Assembly: GCF_026210795.1 (NCBI RefSeq)
Contig: NC_089437.1
Span: forward strand, 4,092,001 to 4,156,000
Reading direction: 5' to 3'
Source of the DNA: Rhizophagus irregularis
Lineage: Eukaryota; Glomeromycota; Glomeromycetes; Glomerales; Glomeraceae
Length of the DNA: 64,000 nt
Part shown: positions 25,083 through 36,634 of the stretch, in pieces
How the letters are laid out: each line of letters begins with the position of its first letter
Position numbering within the stretch: the first letter of the stretch is position 1
The notes under the pieces: model-generated
Seen by the model: only the letters and a program-made list of their open reading frames with translations
What the model was told of the DNA's origin: nothing
The model's database searches: none
Position numbers and translations under genes: made by a program

Positions 25083-25200
25083 ACCCCAAGATAATCAGAT
25101 TGTTTAACCATGCGTGATGATCCCTATCAAATGGAGTGTTTTTCCTAACCGCAGTGTTAATCCCATTTAACGTGGGAAAGGGGTATTTTGAAATTTGAAG

Positions 25201-25208
25201 TATAAATA
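25201..25208 (+). promoter_or_regulatory. TATA box of the Crinkler-like pseudogene
   Basis: tataaata lies 39 bases upstream of the ATG at 25247, a normal distance for a fungal core promoter. Confidence 0.45.
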
Positions 25209-25246
25209 CAAGAGAGTTAATCTTTGCATTGAACTGTTAATGCAAA

Positions 25247-25616
25247 ATGTCGAACGTCATTCGTGATGTTTTCTTGAAGGTGTAGAAGAGCCATTTAAGT
25301 ATTAGTCGACAAGGCTGATACAATTAAAGGTCTAAAAGAGTTGATCCTAAGCAGGATGAGAAGGGTCATTAACGAAAAAAATATCGCAACAGATGAATTT
25401 AGAATTTGGAAAGTGTCCGTTCCTGTCGATAAAGTGGATATTCTACGAGAAGACCCATCCAAGCTTTTAAAGAATATTAAGTTACTTAGAGACGAACAAA
25501 ATATAACATCCATTGGAAAATTTCTCGATGATCATATTCAGGTCTTCATGGGCCATCCCGATTCGATGATAGAGATTTTTTGTCCTTCGTTACAGAAGAT
25601 GAGTCCTGGGTAGCTG
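25247..25616 (+). pseudogene. Crinkler (CRN)-type effector header, broken
   Basis: From ATG 25247 (MSNVIRDVFL) the frame breaks after 12 codons. The next segment is in a second frame, and a long open stretch in a third frame (25341-25613) includes DEFRIWKVSVPVD and DDHIQVFMGHP. This layout resembles the ubiquitin-like header of Crinkler proteins, with a LWKV-like core and an HVxV/P-like end. Two single-base losses near 25275 and 25295 explain the breaks. No effector C-terminal domain follows; the sequence beyond 25616 belongs to an antisense coiled-coil relic. Assignment rests on motif resemblance only. Confidence 0.6.
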
Positions 25617-26185
25617 ATTCACACAATAATTTCTTTTCCCTATTCCTCTGTCTAATCTCATTGTTGACCCTTTTCTTATACACCTCACCTAAGAAATTGT
25701 CTGTCTCCCTTTCCTCCATTGACTTGATGTTTGTGTTATCACTAGGTGCTCTATTTATAGGCTGATCGATCAGAAGCATCTGGCTGTGGTACAGTTGTTA
25801 CCTCTGATACCTCTTCTCCAACAGAACATGAGTTCTGCATGTTAGTAACGTGATGTGGTTGCTGAGGCCTCGTGAGATTGGAGGAATCGAAATCATATCT
25901 TAGTTTGGCTAATTCAGCTTTAAGTTCAGCATTTTCGGCTGAAATATCTACACTATTTTCTCCAATTCTTCGATTCTGACCTTGTGTTCGGCATTCTCAG
26001 CATCACGCCTGGCATTCTCCTCAATAATCTGTCTCAATTTCGCATTCTCATTCTTAAGCTCACCATTCTCGCCCTCGATTTCAGCAAACTTCTTTCTGAG
26101 TTTGGCAATCGCTTGGCATTTAATTCTCTCAATGAATCAGTGGATTGCATGTTTGATGATAATTTTTTATATAAGATGGAATAAT
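25546..26185 (-). pseudogene. Coiled-coil repeat-family gene, broken
   Basis: The minus strand reads a heptad-rich sequence with phrases such as ENGELKNENAKLRQ and DAENAEHKVRIEELE, then a linker and a charged tail (SMEERETDNFLGEVYKKR, NREKKLLCES). Frame changes near 26120 and 25775 and a stop near 25955 break it. I recall this type of Ala/Glu/Asn-rich coiled coil as a large family in arbuscular mycorrhizal fungi, with no known function. It converges with the Crinkler relic and overlaps its 3' end. Confidence 0.6.
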
Positions 26186-28606
26186 TCAAAAATTCGTTAG
26201 CATAGATAAACCGTGACAAAATGCCACGATCAGAATTACTGATTTATTGATGTGAAAAATAAATTACAAGATTCGGTAATATATAGACTTGTTTTACAAA
26301 GTGAAGTAAAGTTTCTATACTAATGCCTGCAGACCACACCAGCTTTTCGCTTGCCTACACTACTAATACACATTATCCCACTCCATGATCCGGTTTCATT
26401 GACGGTCGCCAGTTATACTTAGTCTGCAGTGTCAGAAAATAAATCAATGGATAATAACATTAACCTTACGCCGAAATTTTATGTTGTTTGCAATCCGTGA
26501 TTCTTTACAGAATACAGACCGGTGAGATCGGTGAAGATATCGTTAATCAGATCCAGTGTCGTATAGATCATTCAAAACAAGCCACCAACATAAGAAAAAA
26601 AAAATTTAAAATTACGCACGAATTTCAGGCACAAAGGAAAAATACTAGAAAAAGAAATTAACAATTTAATTTTTAGTAAATGTAAGAATGTAAATTATTT
26701 TCTATTGATATCCGAATGAAAGTTCCTTTTAAACCTACATCCATTTCTTAACATTAATTTTAAGTCCATAATTGAACGGACTTTACAAAATTTGAATCAG
26801 AGAAAAGTGAATTGTGTGGTTAAATACTTAAATTACAAAATAATCGGCATAAATTTTAATAATGTGAAAGACCTTACACATTGTTAAGCAATGTGAACAT
26901 TAAAAAATATTATTTTACAATATTTATCCCATCTTTAGGGAATAAATATTTGAGAAAATCAATAATGAATTAAATAATGGCAGTTATTTGAACATTACAG
27001 AATTCCCACACCTTACACGCCTTCAAACTTTATGCTTGCCATTTAATATCGAAGGTTAATAATTGAAAAATCTGGCGGGAAATTTTAGAAATTGATTCAT
27101 GTCATTCACTTAAGTTTTTAGACTATCTAATCGTGAAATCAAATCACTGTTCAAAATTTGACCCTAAAAATCTCAAAATATATTTTATAACAAAACCCAA
27201 TGGAGACAAACTATTAAAAGTTATGAGCAAGGGGCAATCTAATCAAAACTCTGAGTAAATTTGAAATAATTTATGGACCTTTTGGAATACCTACGAATAT
27301 TACCTAACTTGCCTCTTTCAGTAAGAAAGAAAAACTACTGTTCTTGAAATATATCAATTCCTATAATTCCTATAAAATTTTACAGAAAAGTTAAAAAATA
27401 CTATTGAATCTACCACTTTTCTTAATCAAATAGTATAGATGAGAAGTTTTTTAAAAGTAATTTTATTATTTAATATTTAACATTTATTTATTCTTTAAAG
27501 TACATTTTTATCATAATTCCAAAATACCTTCACCGGCTATTATCACAAGATCCTTTTCATGATCCTGCAATATCACCTAATAAAATATTCATGATCCTAA
27601 AACACCACTGCCATCATTTCAAGTTCTCAAAAAAAATTAAATACGGAGCCCGTCAATAAATAATTTTATACTGTATTAAATAAAAAAAAAAAATTTTTAT
27701 AGTTCTCCTTTATATTCCTAAGTTTCCTAAGTTTGTAAAAAATCTTACAAGATATTTATATTTAATAGAGAAAAAACGCGTTTTTATTTTCAAAACAAAA
27801 TAGATTACAATATATATTTAAAGACGAAATTACAGAGGTGACAATTGTGAGCTATTTCATCGATACTATTTTTAGACTAGTACAAATTCACGTTACCGAA
27901 AATTTTCAACAATGGCAATATCTTGAATTGGCAGTTACTGTTCGGTTATTTTTTTTTTTTTGCATAAATGCATCAGGAAAATTCTGTACTGTGCGTGTTG
28001 ACCCAATTTTATTAAGTACGAATAAAAAATTACTTTTTCATACAAAACAATTATACATCACTACGGCTTTTATGTTGTAATATTACAATACTGGCACTTT
28101 GGCAAATCAATTTTTCCGAGACATTTGGGTCAAATAACAAAGTCTTAAATAAATATGAATAAATAGCTTGAATGTAAGATGATAAAGCTTAATGATAATA
28201 GAAATACATGTGACAGTAAACTTTATTAGAAAAGAAACTCTATTCTACAATCACAATCATGCTAATGCTATCTATATAATAACCTTTAGTCTCCGTGCAT
28301 GTGATCGTGATTCTATAAATATCGATGGTGACCCAGTTTATAAAGCAGATCCACACCTTAATTTTTGTGGAATGTAATCCCAAAATATTCAACATAAAAA
28401 GAATTATTTACATTTTAGGAATATGTTTTATAATTGTAAATTACGTATCGAAATGTAAATAATTTCACAAATTACAATAATATTATTATATTTGAGTTAA
28501 ATTTTCGTTCGCAATTAATATACATTATCTAAAGAATACACTCTTAATTTCAATAATATGAGTAAATTACTACAAAAACCGAAAAAAATGTCGTCCATGT
28601 TTTCTA
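26186..28606. other. Long spacer, no supported gene
   Basis: About 2.4 kb of AT-rich DNA. Short open frames at 27838-28080 and 28192-28377 do not look like conserved proteins and lack splice context. No terminal repeats, tRNA-like folds or tandem arrays were seen. The stretch next to 28606 will contain the 3' untranslated region of the PWWP gene. Confidence 0.5.
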
Positions 28607-30877
28607 CTATATTTTTTTTAATGTGCGCTTGCCTTTTGACGCTTTAGAATCTTCATTCATTTTTCTACTTCGAGTAATTACTTGGATTTCCTCCTCATCC
28701 TCGCGTTCTTCGCCATCTTCATTATTATTTTCGTTTTCACTTGAATATACCAGCTCTACACCATTTTCTACATGTCCATTGGCGTCCCCCTCGTCATCTG
28801 TATCTATATCACCATCTCCCAGTTCTTCATTATTTCTCGATTTTCTTGCTCTTTTAGACGTTAACTCCTTTTCCATCTTACGAAGGTTTCTATTAAGAGC
28901 ACGCCATTCTTTCATTAAAGACCTGAGTTCCTCCTCGGCATCATCATACATTTTTTCCTTTGTTTCTGAATCCAATGTAGGATCGTCGAATTTGAATCTG
29001 GTAATATTTGTTTGAGCAGCTTCGTTTAACTCTTCTATAATCAAAGGTGGTGATGTCAACGGCGTTGCAGATGGAACATTATCTTCCTCCATAATTTCTA
29101 TCAACGGTTCGTTGTTTTTTCCCGTTGATGTTTCAATTATTGTTTCTGTTACATCTATAGCCATTTCTACCAATGTTTCAACCATAGTAGACGTCGCATT
29201 AGGTGTTGTGGGTGAAGGTACCGTAGGTTCTTCATCCACTAATTCGTCCGCAGAAACACGCTTAATTTTCCGATTTCTCGAATTATCTTCATCTGACTTG
29301 TCTGTTAGACTGCTGCGTCTTCTTTTTGGACTTTTATTAGTCTCCACGTTTTCTATCTCCATATTATCTTTTGTTGTACCAGTATTAGACTGAGAATCTT
29401 GGGAATCCTGAGAATCAATATTTTCTGTCTCAGATTTTCGCCTACGGCCTAATGATGGTGGACTTGCTATACATATATCTATAATGTTCTCTTCTTCAGA
29501 TGGTTCACCTTCCTGAGAAGCTTGAGAACTATGGTTCCCACTATTTGTTATTGATGATTTGCTTTTTATTGATGAGCTATTGCGACGTATTGGCGATTTA
29601 TTTTTTTCCACTTCCGCAGTTTTATAATTGGATTTTGATCCACCTTTAGACGTACTTGTCCTTCTTTTAGTTGAAGACATTGTAGTTGTAACTGGAGTAA
29701 GTTCTTGATTCTCCCCTAACGGTCTTTTCCAATAATCCCACTTAAAAGCTTTATTGGGTTCACCTTTAATTTTACATGTCAAAGCTCTACGAACTCCAAT
29801 ATGACTTGAAAATTTATCACAAGTATTTTTAAATGTAAGAAAGGGTTCTGCGTCTGGAATAAAATGTTTAAGACCTTTATATTCGACCACTGAGCTTCAT
29901 ATAATAATTAGTCAGCATTGAAATAATACTACTTATAAGAACATAAAATAACACGTAAAGATTTTAATACATACTACGTCATATCTTCAAAATATCTTAC
30001 AAGAAATTTTCCTGCAAGTAAATTTTCTTCAAGTTTACCATCAACATCCATCGATTCATCAATTTCGTCGTTAGGAACGATCTAATTTTTTTTAAAAAAA
30101 TTATAAGTATTATTGGTTTGTATCATCCAAATACAAATTATTAATCGGTACCATTGCCGGCCACCAAAATTCAGCTTTATCATCTAATGGATCAACTAAA
30201 AGAAATGAAAATAAATTGCAATAATTTAAATGAGAATAAATTCAAAACTTGTTGCATCGCGAAGCTTTTAAGTAACCATACCAAATACAATGTCTCGACC
30301 TTTAAAATCATGATCCGGTTCCCAATCTTTTGACCCTTTTGTTGCCTTTCGCTGAGACTTTCGCGTTTGAGGTTTTTTAGGTGCGATAATTACCCTAAGC
30401 CTTCTTGTGCTTCGTGTTAATTTACGAGCAGCGATTACTTAATGCAAAATACTTTATAATTTTAGTAAAATATTTAAAAAAAATAAATATTTTATTGTAA
30501 ATTGAATTACCTCCTTCTTCCTCTATTTCATCATCGTCTTCACTTTTAAGTGCCTCTAATTTTTCGTTATTCTCTTCTGGGTGTTGTGATTCTTCTTCGT
30601 AATTACTTTCATCTTTCGATTTTTTCATATCTTTTCTAGGAGTTTCCTTAGTCTCTTCCAAGTCAGGAAAGTCCGTAATAAGCCCCGGAGAGTCATGCAA
30701 AGGTAGTTCCGGTTCAAGTAATTCACCTTCCATGATATGATCTTCCTCTAGCTGAATGTTTTCTTGTTCGACATATTGTTCGTCTTTGTCAATTTGCACT
30801 GTTATTGGGTTAGTTTCGCTGTCTTCTTCGGTTTTTGTGTTCTGACTTTTTTGCCTTCTAGTTATTCTACGTCTCAT
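28607..30877 (-). CDS. PWWP-domain chromatin protein (5 exons)
   Basis: Exons on the minus strand: 30877-30511, 30437-30282, 30195-30152, 30081-29978 and 29894-28607, with GT-AG introns of 70-86 nt; total 652 aa. The N-terminus (about 120 aa) is acidic. A PWWP domain spans exons 2-5, roughly residues 160-270: GRDIVFG, a FWWPAM core where the name motif would stand, FLVRYFED, then an acidic-aromatic end. PWWP domains bind methylated histone tails together with DNA, so nuclear chromatin association is expected. The rest is Ser/Lys/Glu-rich and probably disordered, with a helical segment at about residues 540-600 (EELRSLMKEWRALNRNL) and an acidic patch. No catalytic domain is seen. The start is the first ATG in frame and begins with a basic stretch. 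Confidence 0.8.
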
Positions 30878-31489
30878 ATTCGTTGTTTTTTTGTTTCTAA
30901 CACTGTAAAAAAAAGGTTATATCAGTGAAATTTGTTATATATGTATATAAGAATAATTATTAATGAAAGTGAATTTATTGTACTTGCGTTGTTAAATCTT
31001 CTAGTATTTGATATTTTTCTTGTGGCTTGTTAATCTCGTCGGCGCGTGAGTGAACTGCTCCCTTTTGTCCTTGACTAAAAAACTCCCAGCGTAGGCGTTC
31101 GTTTGTACAAAACCACGGTTTGTTAGCACCGTTCTATTATCAAAGTAATATAAAGTAAAAATAAAGTAAAAAGTTTGTATCAATGAGAATAAGTGATAAG
31201 TGCAAAAATAAGTCAAAAACAATGAAAGCTCACAGGAGACGGCGACACAGAGGTCATAACTGTGTTCACGAGCTACTTTATGCGGAATAATATTTGAGCA
31301 ATATAAGTAAAGTAATTCCGCTTGAAACAGAGATGGCGAGAACCTTTGTTTCGTGGCTTCAAAAGGAAGAAGGAATAACTAATGGGAAAGGAATGATGCC
31401 AGTTTTTTTTTGACTATTTTATACCATTCGATAAAGATTTTTGATTGGTCAGTTTAATAATTTGTTGTAACACAATTTTGCAGTAATAA
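30878..31489. other. Spacer upstream of the PWWP gene
   Basis: About 600 bp with no ORF I can support. It presumably contains the PWWP promoter and, near 31490, the edge of the inverted duplication. No clear TATA box was picked out. Confidence 0.4.
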
Positions 31490-34320
31490 TCATAAATAAA
31501 ATTTGTTTGATTATTTGAAATATCACATTTTATGATAAATAAAAAACCGAAATACCCAATCTCTCGTAATTTTGGACGAATTTTTTTTAACTTTTTTTTT
31601 TTAATAAAATTATAATAAAAATGATTAATTTTTACCACTATATGGAAAATATTGGATAATGGAAAATGGATATAATATATTTGGTTGGATCAACATCTTC
31701 AACTGCGCTTTTGTTACTTACTAGGCGTAAGGTTAAATAAGCCACCGAGATTACTGATGCGAAATATAAAAGGAAGTACCTATCCTTTGTTATTAATTAA
31801 CCTTTTGAAAAACACATTATTATTTATTTATTTTTTCTTCTAATTATTTCAACTTGAAAATGTTGAAAATGAGTGAAGTACAACAATGTCAAGGAGCTGG
31901 CTGTACAAAAGAAGCAAAATTACAATGTCCAACATGTTTAAAACTAAATATTTCAGGGTCTTTCTTTTGTTCACAGGATTGCTTCAAGAAAAATTGGGTA
32001 CGCATATTGTGAATTGTCGTTAAATCTTGTAATAGTATTGACGCGAATTATTTTCCAGCCTACACATAAATCGGTACATCAAACTTTATATATACCTAAT
32101 TTTCCATATACTGGAACTTTACGTGCATTATACCCTTTATCTCCAAGAAGACAAGTTCCTCCACATATAGAAAGACCGGATTATGCCGATCATCCCCAAG
32201 GTTTTTGTTCTCTTTCAACGTATAGTTATTTATTTATTAAGAGAAATATTTAAACTTTTGTCCTTTATAAATATTACAGGCATTTCAAAGTCTGAAAAGA
32301 CTGCAAAGGCTAAAGCATTCATAAAAGTGTTGAATAAAGAAGAAATTGAAGGGGTGCGAACAGTTTGCAAGGTTAGAAATATTTAATCACTTATTATAAT
32401 TATTCTTGTCATGCTTCCGCAACATTAATTTTTCTTGGATTATTAGCTTGCACGCGAAGTTTTAGATATTGGCGCCGCTACAGTAAAACCTGGCGTAACA
32501 ACCGACGAGATTGATCGAGTTATTCATGAAGCTACTATCGAGCGTGACTCGTATCCGTCGCCTTTGAATTACTATGAATTTCCGAAATCCTGTTGCATGT
32601 AATAATAAATTTAAGTCACGTGATTTATTTAAATTGTTTTGGTTTAACATAATATTTCACTTTAGTTCAGTGAATGAAGGTACGCAAAAATCGTGAAACA
32701 ATTCATCGTAACACAGCTGACGTCATATTAAATAATTACTAGTTATTTGTCATGGAATTCCGGATCGGCGAGAACTAGTGAAGGGAGATATTGTTAATCT
32801 GGATGTGTCTTTATATCATAAAGGATTTCATGCAGATTTAAATGAAACTTATCCGGTTGGAATTATCGATGAAGAAAGTATGAAGTTGATCAAGACTGCA
32901 AAAGATTGTTTAGATAAGGCCATCGATTGTGTGAAACCAGGATTTTTGTATCGTGATCTTGGAGCAGTTATTGAAAAAAATGCCAAGGCGAATAATTGCT
33001 CTGTTGCCCGTACTTATTGTGGCCATGGCATTCATAGGTATGACAACTTCAAAGATTTTTATGTTTAGTTAGTTATAATATTATAGTTGTTCTAACCCAT
33101 TTTTAAAATAGATTATTTCACTGTGCACCAAATATTCCTCATTATGCGAGTAAGTTTCAACTTTTTTTATAAATATATGAAATGTATAGAATGTATAGAA
33201 TGTATATTTTATTATTTTAATTTTTAATTATAGAAAATAAAGCCATCGGAACGATGAAACCTGGACACTGTTTTACGATCGAGCCAATGATAAATCTTGG
33301 TGCGTAATATTAACAAAATATAATTACATTTTCATTGATTTGTTGACATCGCATGCTTTTATTATAGGTACATATCATGACAGACATTGGCCAGATAATT
33401 GGACAGCAGTAACTGAAGATGGAAAACGTAGTGCACAATTTGAGCACACTTTATTAGTAACAGAAACGGGAGTTGAAATTTTAACGGCTGGCAAAAATGA
33501 AAGACGATTTGTTCCTGATCCGAATACGGTGTTAAATAATACAGGAATTAAAAGTTTATAGAGAAATGCATTATTCTACATAGTTATTAATAAGCTATTG
33601 TTGAAAAATTAATGCTTTTGCTAATAGATAAACTTGCTTTTTGAAAGTTTATTTTCCTGGTAATAAAGATAAAGGATTAGCGTTTTCTAAATTTTTGAAT
33701 GAATTGGGATAAATTCCCTTATAAGTCAACATGACAACAATTTTTTTTTTTACTTTAAAAAGTTTTAACTGAACATGATTAGTTTATTAATATTAAATTA
33801 TTTCTTATATAATATTAGAAACAGCAGATCCAGATTTAGTAGGTTTGAGCTTGCATACAATAATCCCACAGATCTTAAAAATTTTATTTCCTTATTAATT
33901 ATTAGTATTAATTTATATTTATGTAAAAAAAAAAACATTAAAGTCTCGAAAGCACCTCCGAAAGTAGCATCCTTTACCAGAATTATAGCAATTTTGGCCT
34001 ACATTATGATAAGCATTATATACAAAAAAAGGTGCGACTTTGTGGTATTAATATTTGTTTAGATGCAGATAAATATTAGTACTAATAAAATATTCTACTC
34101 TATACTTCTGCTTTAATAATTAACTTTTTTTTTGTAACTTTGGTTATTTTAATTATTTTGAATGTATTCTATAGTGAATAAATTAGTAAATAAATTTACA
34201 AGTATTTATAAACTTATTGTACTACATCTTTTTTTTTTAAAAAAAATAAAATAAAATTATTTACGATTAGTATTAATAAATATTTAAATTATTATATATA
34301 TATTTTTACTTAATTTATAT
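31490..34320 (+). repeat. Inverted duplication, left arm
   Basis: This arm carries the first methionine aminopeptidase gene with its flanks and recurs in reverse orientation at about 47790-50420. Similarity starts near gattatttgaaatatca at about 31510 and fades after about 34310. About 230 bp at 33820-34050 has no full counterpart in the other arm and includes the phrase attttggcctacattat, which recurs at about 50690. Confidence 0.85.
31869..33561 (+). CDS. MAP1: Methionine aminopeptidase type 1, copy 1 (9 exons)
   Basis: Removes the initiator Met from nascent cytosolic proteins. Exons: 31869-31997, 32059-32200, 32280-32371, 32447-32598, 32666-32679, 32743-33037, 33112-33149, 33234-33299 and 33368-33561; 373 aa. 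The N-terminal zinc finger is C6H2/MYND-like ([19 protein letters not shown]) and serves ribosome binding in this family. The catalytic domain has the metal ligands expected: Asp in NLDVSLY, Asp in DLNETY, His in GHGIH, Glu in TIEPM and Glu in QFEHT. Exon 5 is only 14 nt. A further in-frame ATG 9 bases upstream (31860) comes from a tandem repeat of ttgaaaatg absent from copy 2, so I chose the shared MSEVQQ start. Some residues differ from the family consensus (HAD for HGD, VAR for VVR), hinting at relaxed constraint. Confidence 0.9.
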
Positions 34321-34907
34321 CTTAAAATGTCTTTTACTAAAATATATCTAAATTTTATTTTATATTTAAAAATATATTGAAATAGTAAAAAAAATACCTT
34401 TAAATATAGAAACTATCATACCAAAAGGTAGTAATATATTAACTTATTTGATTTTGAGATTTATAATAGTTATATTGCTTATTAGTTTAACTTTTTGAAA
34501 ACTATATATTTTTTATTTTAATCTATTAGTAAAAAGATGTAAAATTTGGCCTTTTTTTGTTCTTTTATTATAAAAAATTTTCACAAATTTGTATTTTTAA
34601 TATTAATAAAAAATATAAAATATAACATTTATTTTAATAATAATAATACAAATAATAAATACTATTGTAATTGTATTAAAGAACTAAAAAATACATTTTT
34701 ATTAAAAATTCAAATTAAAAAATATATAAGATAATTATAAAATAATATTTTAATGAAGAAATTATATCTATTAATAAAAATTTGAAATTTTACAATTAAG
34801 TAACTTTAAATTTGCTGAAAATTCTAATAATTTTATTAAAAATAATATCTATAATAATTTGCATTAAAAGTTAAAGAGGTTTTTAAAAAAGAAAAATATA
34901 TATTAAT
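34321..34907. other. AT-rich spacer
   Basis: Nearly pure A/T sequence with no supported gene, leading into the target site of the retroposed unit. Confidence 0.5.
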
Positions 34908-34923
34908 ACTGAAGCCATATGAT
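34908..34923. repeat. Target-site duplication, left (16 bp)
   Basis: actgaagccatatgat, identical to 37336-37351. The pair brackets a segment ending in a run of about 18 A residues, the signature of LINE-type target-primed insertion. Confidence 0.9.
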
Positions 34924-35186
34924 GAAAAACTCTCTCTGATACCATTCATGTCCATTTTTCACACAAGAAATATTACGCTTTTTTCTTGTTAAATTAATAG
35001 AAAAATAGCACTTCAGTATTAAGACAAAAGTGTTTCTTGGTTAAACAACACACTTTTTATTATCACTCTTTTCAGTTCGAACAAATTCACAAGGGCTTAA
35101 TAGTTCTTTATAGACATAAAAGTTTTGTTTTCTTGCGAAATTTTTTCAAAAAAAGGCGTAAATACGGTGCACCAATCAGATAAAGG

Positions 35187-35906
35187 ATGTTGAATAAAGA
35201 AATTTTTATCGGCTATACTTTCTTCTGTCCAGAAAAAGTGAAACAGTACACAGGGGCTGATACGATATATTTCACCAGAAAAGGAAAGTCCTATATCCTT
35301 TTGCATGTGGATTCATTACAGAAAGAGAAAGATATGTTGACGATTGTTACCAACAATAGATATATAATTAAGAAATATGAAAGGCCTTTTTTGATAAATT
35401 CAGATCGGCCAATAATGAATACTAAATACAGGATTTCAAAATACTTGACAAGTGTATTTTGTGGGTTACCTATTGACATAGAAACTAGAAACAAGTATTT
35501 TTTAAGAATACGCCAATTATTATTGGATAAACTTGTTGTTATTAAAAATAGAATGAAGAAACAAGAAAAGAACAGACAAACTACAACTTATATTAAATTT
35601 AGTCATGGTCGAACATGGTATTTGGGGTTTTATATCCCATGCTCGTTTTGTAGTAAGTTCTATGCTTATGTTATGTCAAGAAATAAAAAAGTTTGTCAAA
35701 ATTGTCGTTCGAAGGTGATAGTAACTCCTACACCTCCACCACAAAATGTGTTTAAGAATTTTTGTCAAGTTAAACAAGTAATAAGTAAACGCGTAGGCGT
35801 GTCTTATACAAAAAAAGTCTCGATGGACGGTGGAGCTGGAGCAGGTAAATATGCAGTTACGTATTCAAATTTACGTGTTAACAAGCAATTTAAAACGTTG
35901 AAATAA
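35187..35906 (+). CDS. Unrecognised basic protein with zinc-ribbon motif (ORF1 of the retroposed unit)
   Basis: A 239-aa uninterrupted frame from ATG 35187. It is Lys/Arg-rich. Residues about 150-175 carry two CxxC pairs (CSFC and CQNC, 14 residues apart between pairs), typical of a zinc ribbon; a Pro-rich linker (TPTPPPQN) and a Gly-rich stretch (MDGGAGAGK) follow. I recognise no family. The frame is intact although it lies in retroposed DNA, so the insertion is either young or the frame is under selection. A nucleic-acid-binding role is a guess from charge and zinc ribbon. Confidence 0.55.
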   Translation: MLNKEIFIGYTFFCPEKVKQYTGADTIYFTRKGKSYILLHVDSLQKEKDMLTIVTNNRYIIKKYERPFLINSDRPIMNTKYRISKYLTSVFCGLPIDIETRNKYFLRIRQLLLDKLVVIKNRMKKQEKNRQTTTYIKFSHGRTWYLGFYIPCSFCSKFYAYVMSRNKKVCQNCRSKVIVTPTPPPQNVFKNFCQVKQVISKRVGVSYTKKVSMDGGAGAGKYAVTYSNLRVNKQFKTLK

Positions 35907-35986
35907 CAAGAAAAGTATAAAAAGAGGTTTAAAAACAGCCTCAAGAGTAACAAGAATAAATGGCAGTTTACAAATAATGGAATTGA

Positions 35987-36513
35987 ATCAAAGTCTCATT
36001 TAAAGCATGGGAGTTGAAACGTAGAACTGATATTCTTAAGAAACATTATATATCAGAAAAAGAAATGGAGTTTCTGGTAAATCAAGTTACAAGTGAAAAA
36101 GGATACAATATGTTAAAAGATGATATTTTTATAAATCATTCTTTTAATGAAGAACATTTTTTTGAATTAAGAAAAAAGAAGCTTTTTTTGAACGAAAAGA
36201 TAGTAAGATAGCAGAACAGTCGAGTAGTGCTGGTCAATGTACTACGATAGACAATATTATTACAAACCTTCAGGAAATGGAAATTAGTGGACAGAATAAT
36301 GTCGCTCCTTGGCAGGGAAATACTCGGGAGGCGAAGCTTCAATACAAAGCAGAATTTCATCGGGAATTGAATAGTATTAGAGATAAATGTCTTTTAACGA
36401 CATATTGTAATAGTGTTAGAAGAGGGAGGCGTGTACGTGATGTTACTCATGACTACGTGGTTAATCAATGTGCAATTAGAGCTCGTAAAATAGAGCAAGG
36501 TATGTGGTATTAA
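35987..36513 (+). pseudogene. Unrecognised ORF2 of the retroposed unit, one frame change
   Basis: Two overlapping frames (35987-36211 and about 36157-36513) join if the frame changes within the A-rich run gaaaaaagaagc near 36175. Together they would be about 170 aa. The first part is Lys/Glu-rich; the second includes NNVAPWQGNTREAKL and ends KIEQGMWY. The break may be a mutation or a programmed slip at the homopolymer; sequence alone does not tell. There is no ATG at the head of the first frame, so the start is uncertain. Confidence 0.4.
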
Positions 36514-36634
36514 GTGGACATAAGTATATAATTAGTTATTCTTGTTTTATTTTTCTATTTTCTTTTGTGGGATGACTAATTGTTTAGAATTAAAATTATC
36601 AAAATGAAAAAATGAGTAATTATTTTGGTTTTAA

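Noticed and set aside
27838-28377. Two short plus-strand frames in the spacer before the PWWP gene
   Set aside because: No recognisable domain, no splice continuation, and composition like the surrounding AT-rich DNA.
28623-29393. Open frames antisense to the PWWP gene
   Set aside because: Ser/Phe-rich shadows of the acidic Glu/Asp/Ser coding strand; the minus-strand gene explains them.
31000-31260. Possible tRNA or other structured RNA before the aminopeptidase gene
   Set aside because: No T-loop consensus (ggttcraatcc) or cloverleaf pairing was found here or elsewhere in the window by eye.
31860-31868. Upstream ATG giving a three-residue longer aminopeptidase in copy 1
   Set aside because: It arises from a 9-base tandem repeat absent in copy 2; the shared MSEVQQ start is more likely.
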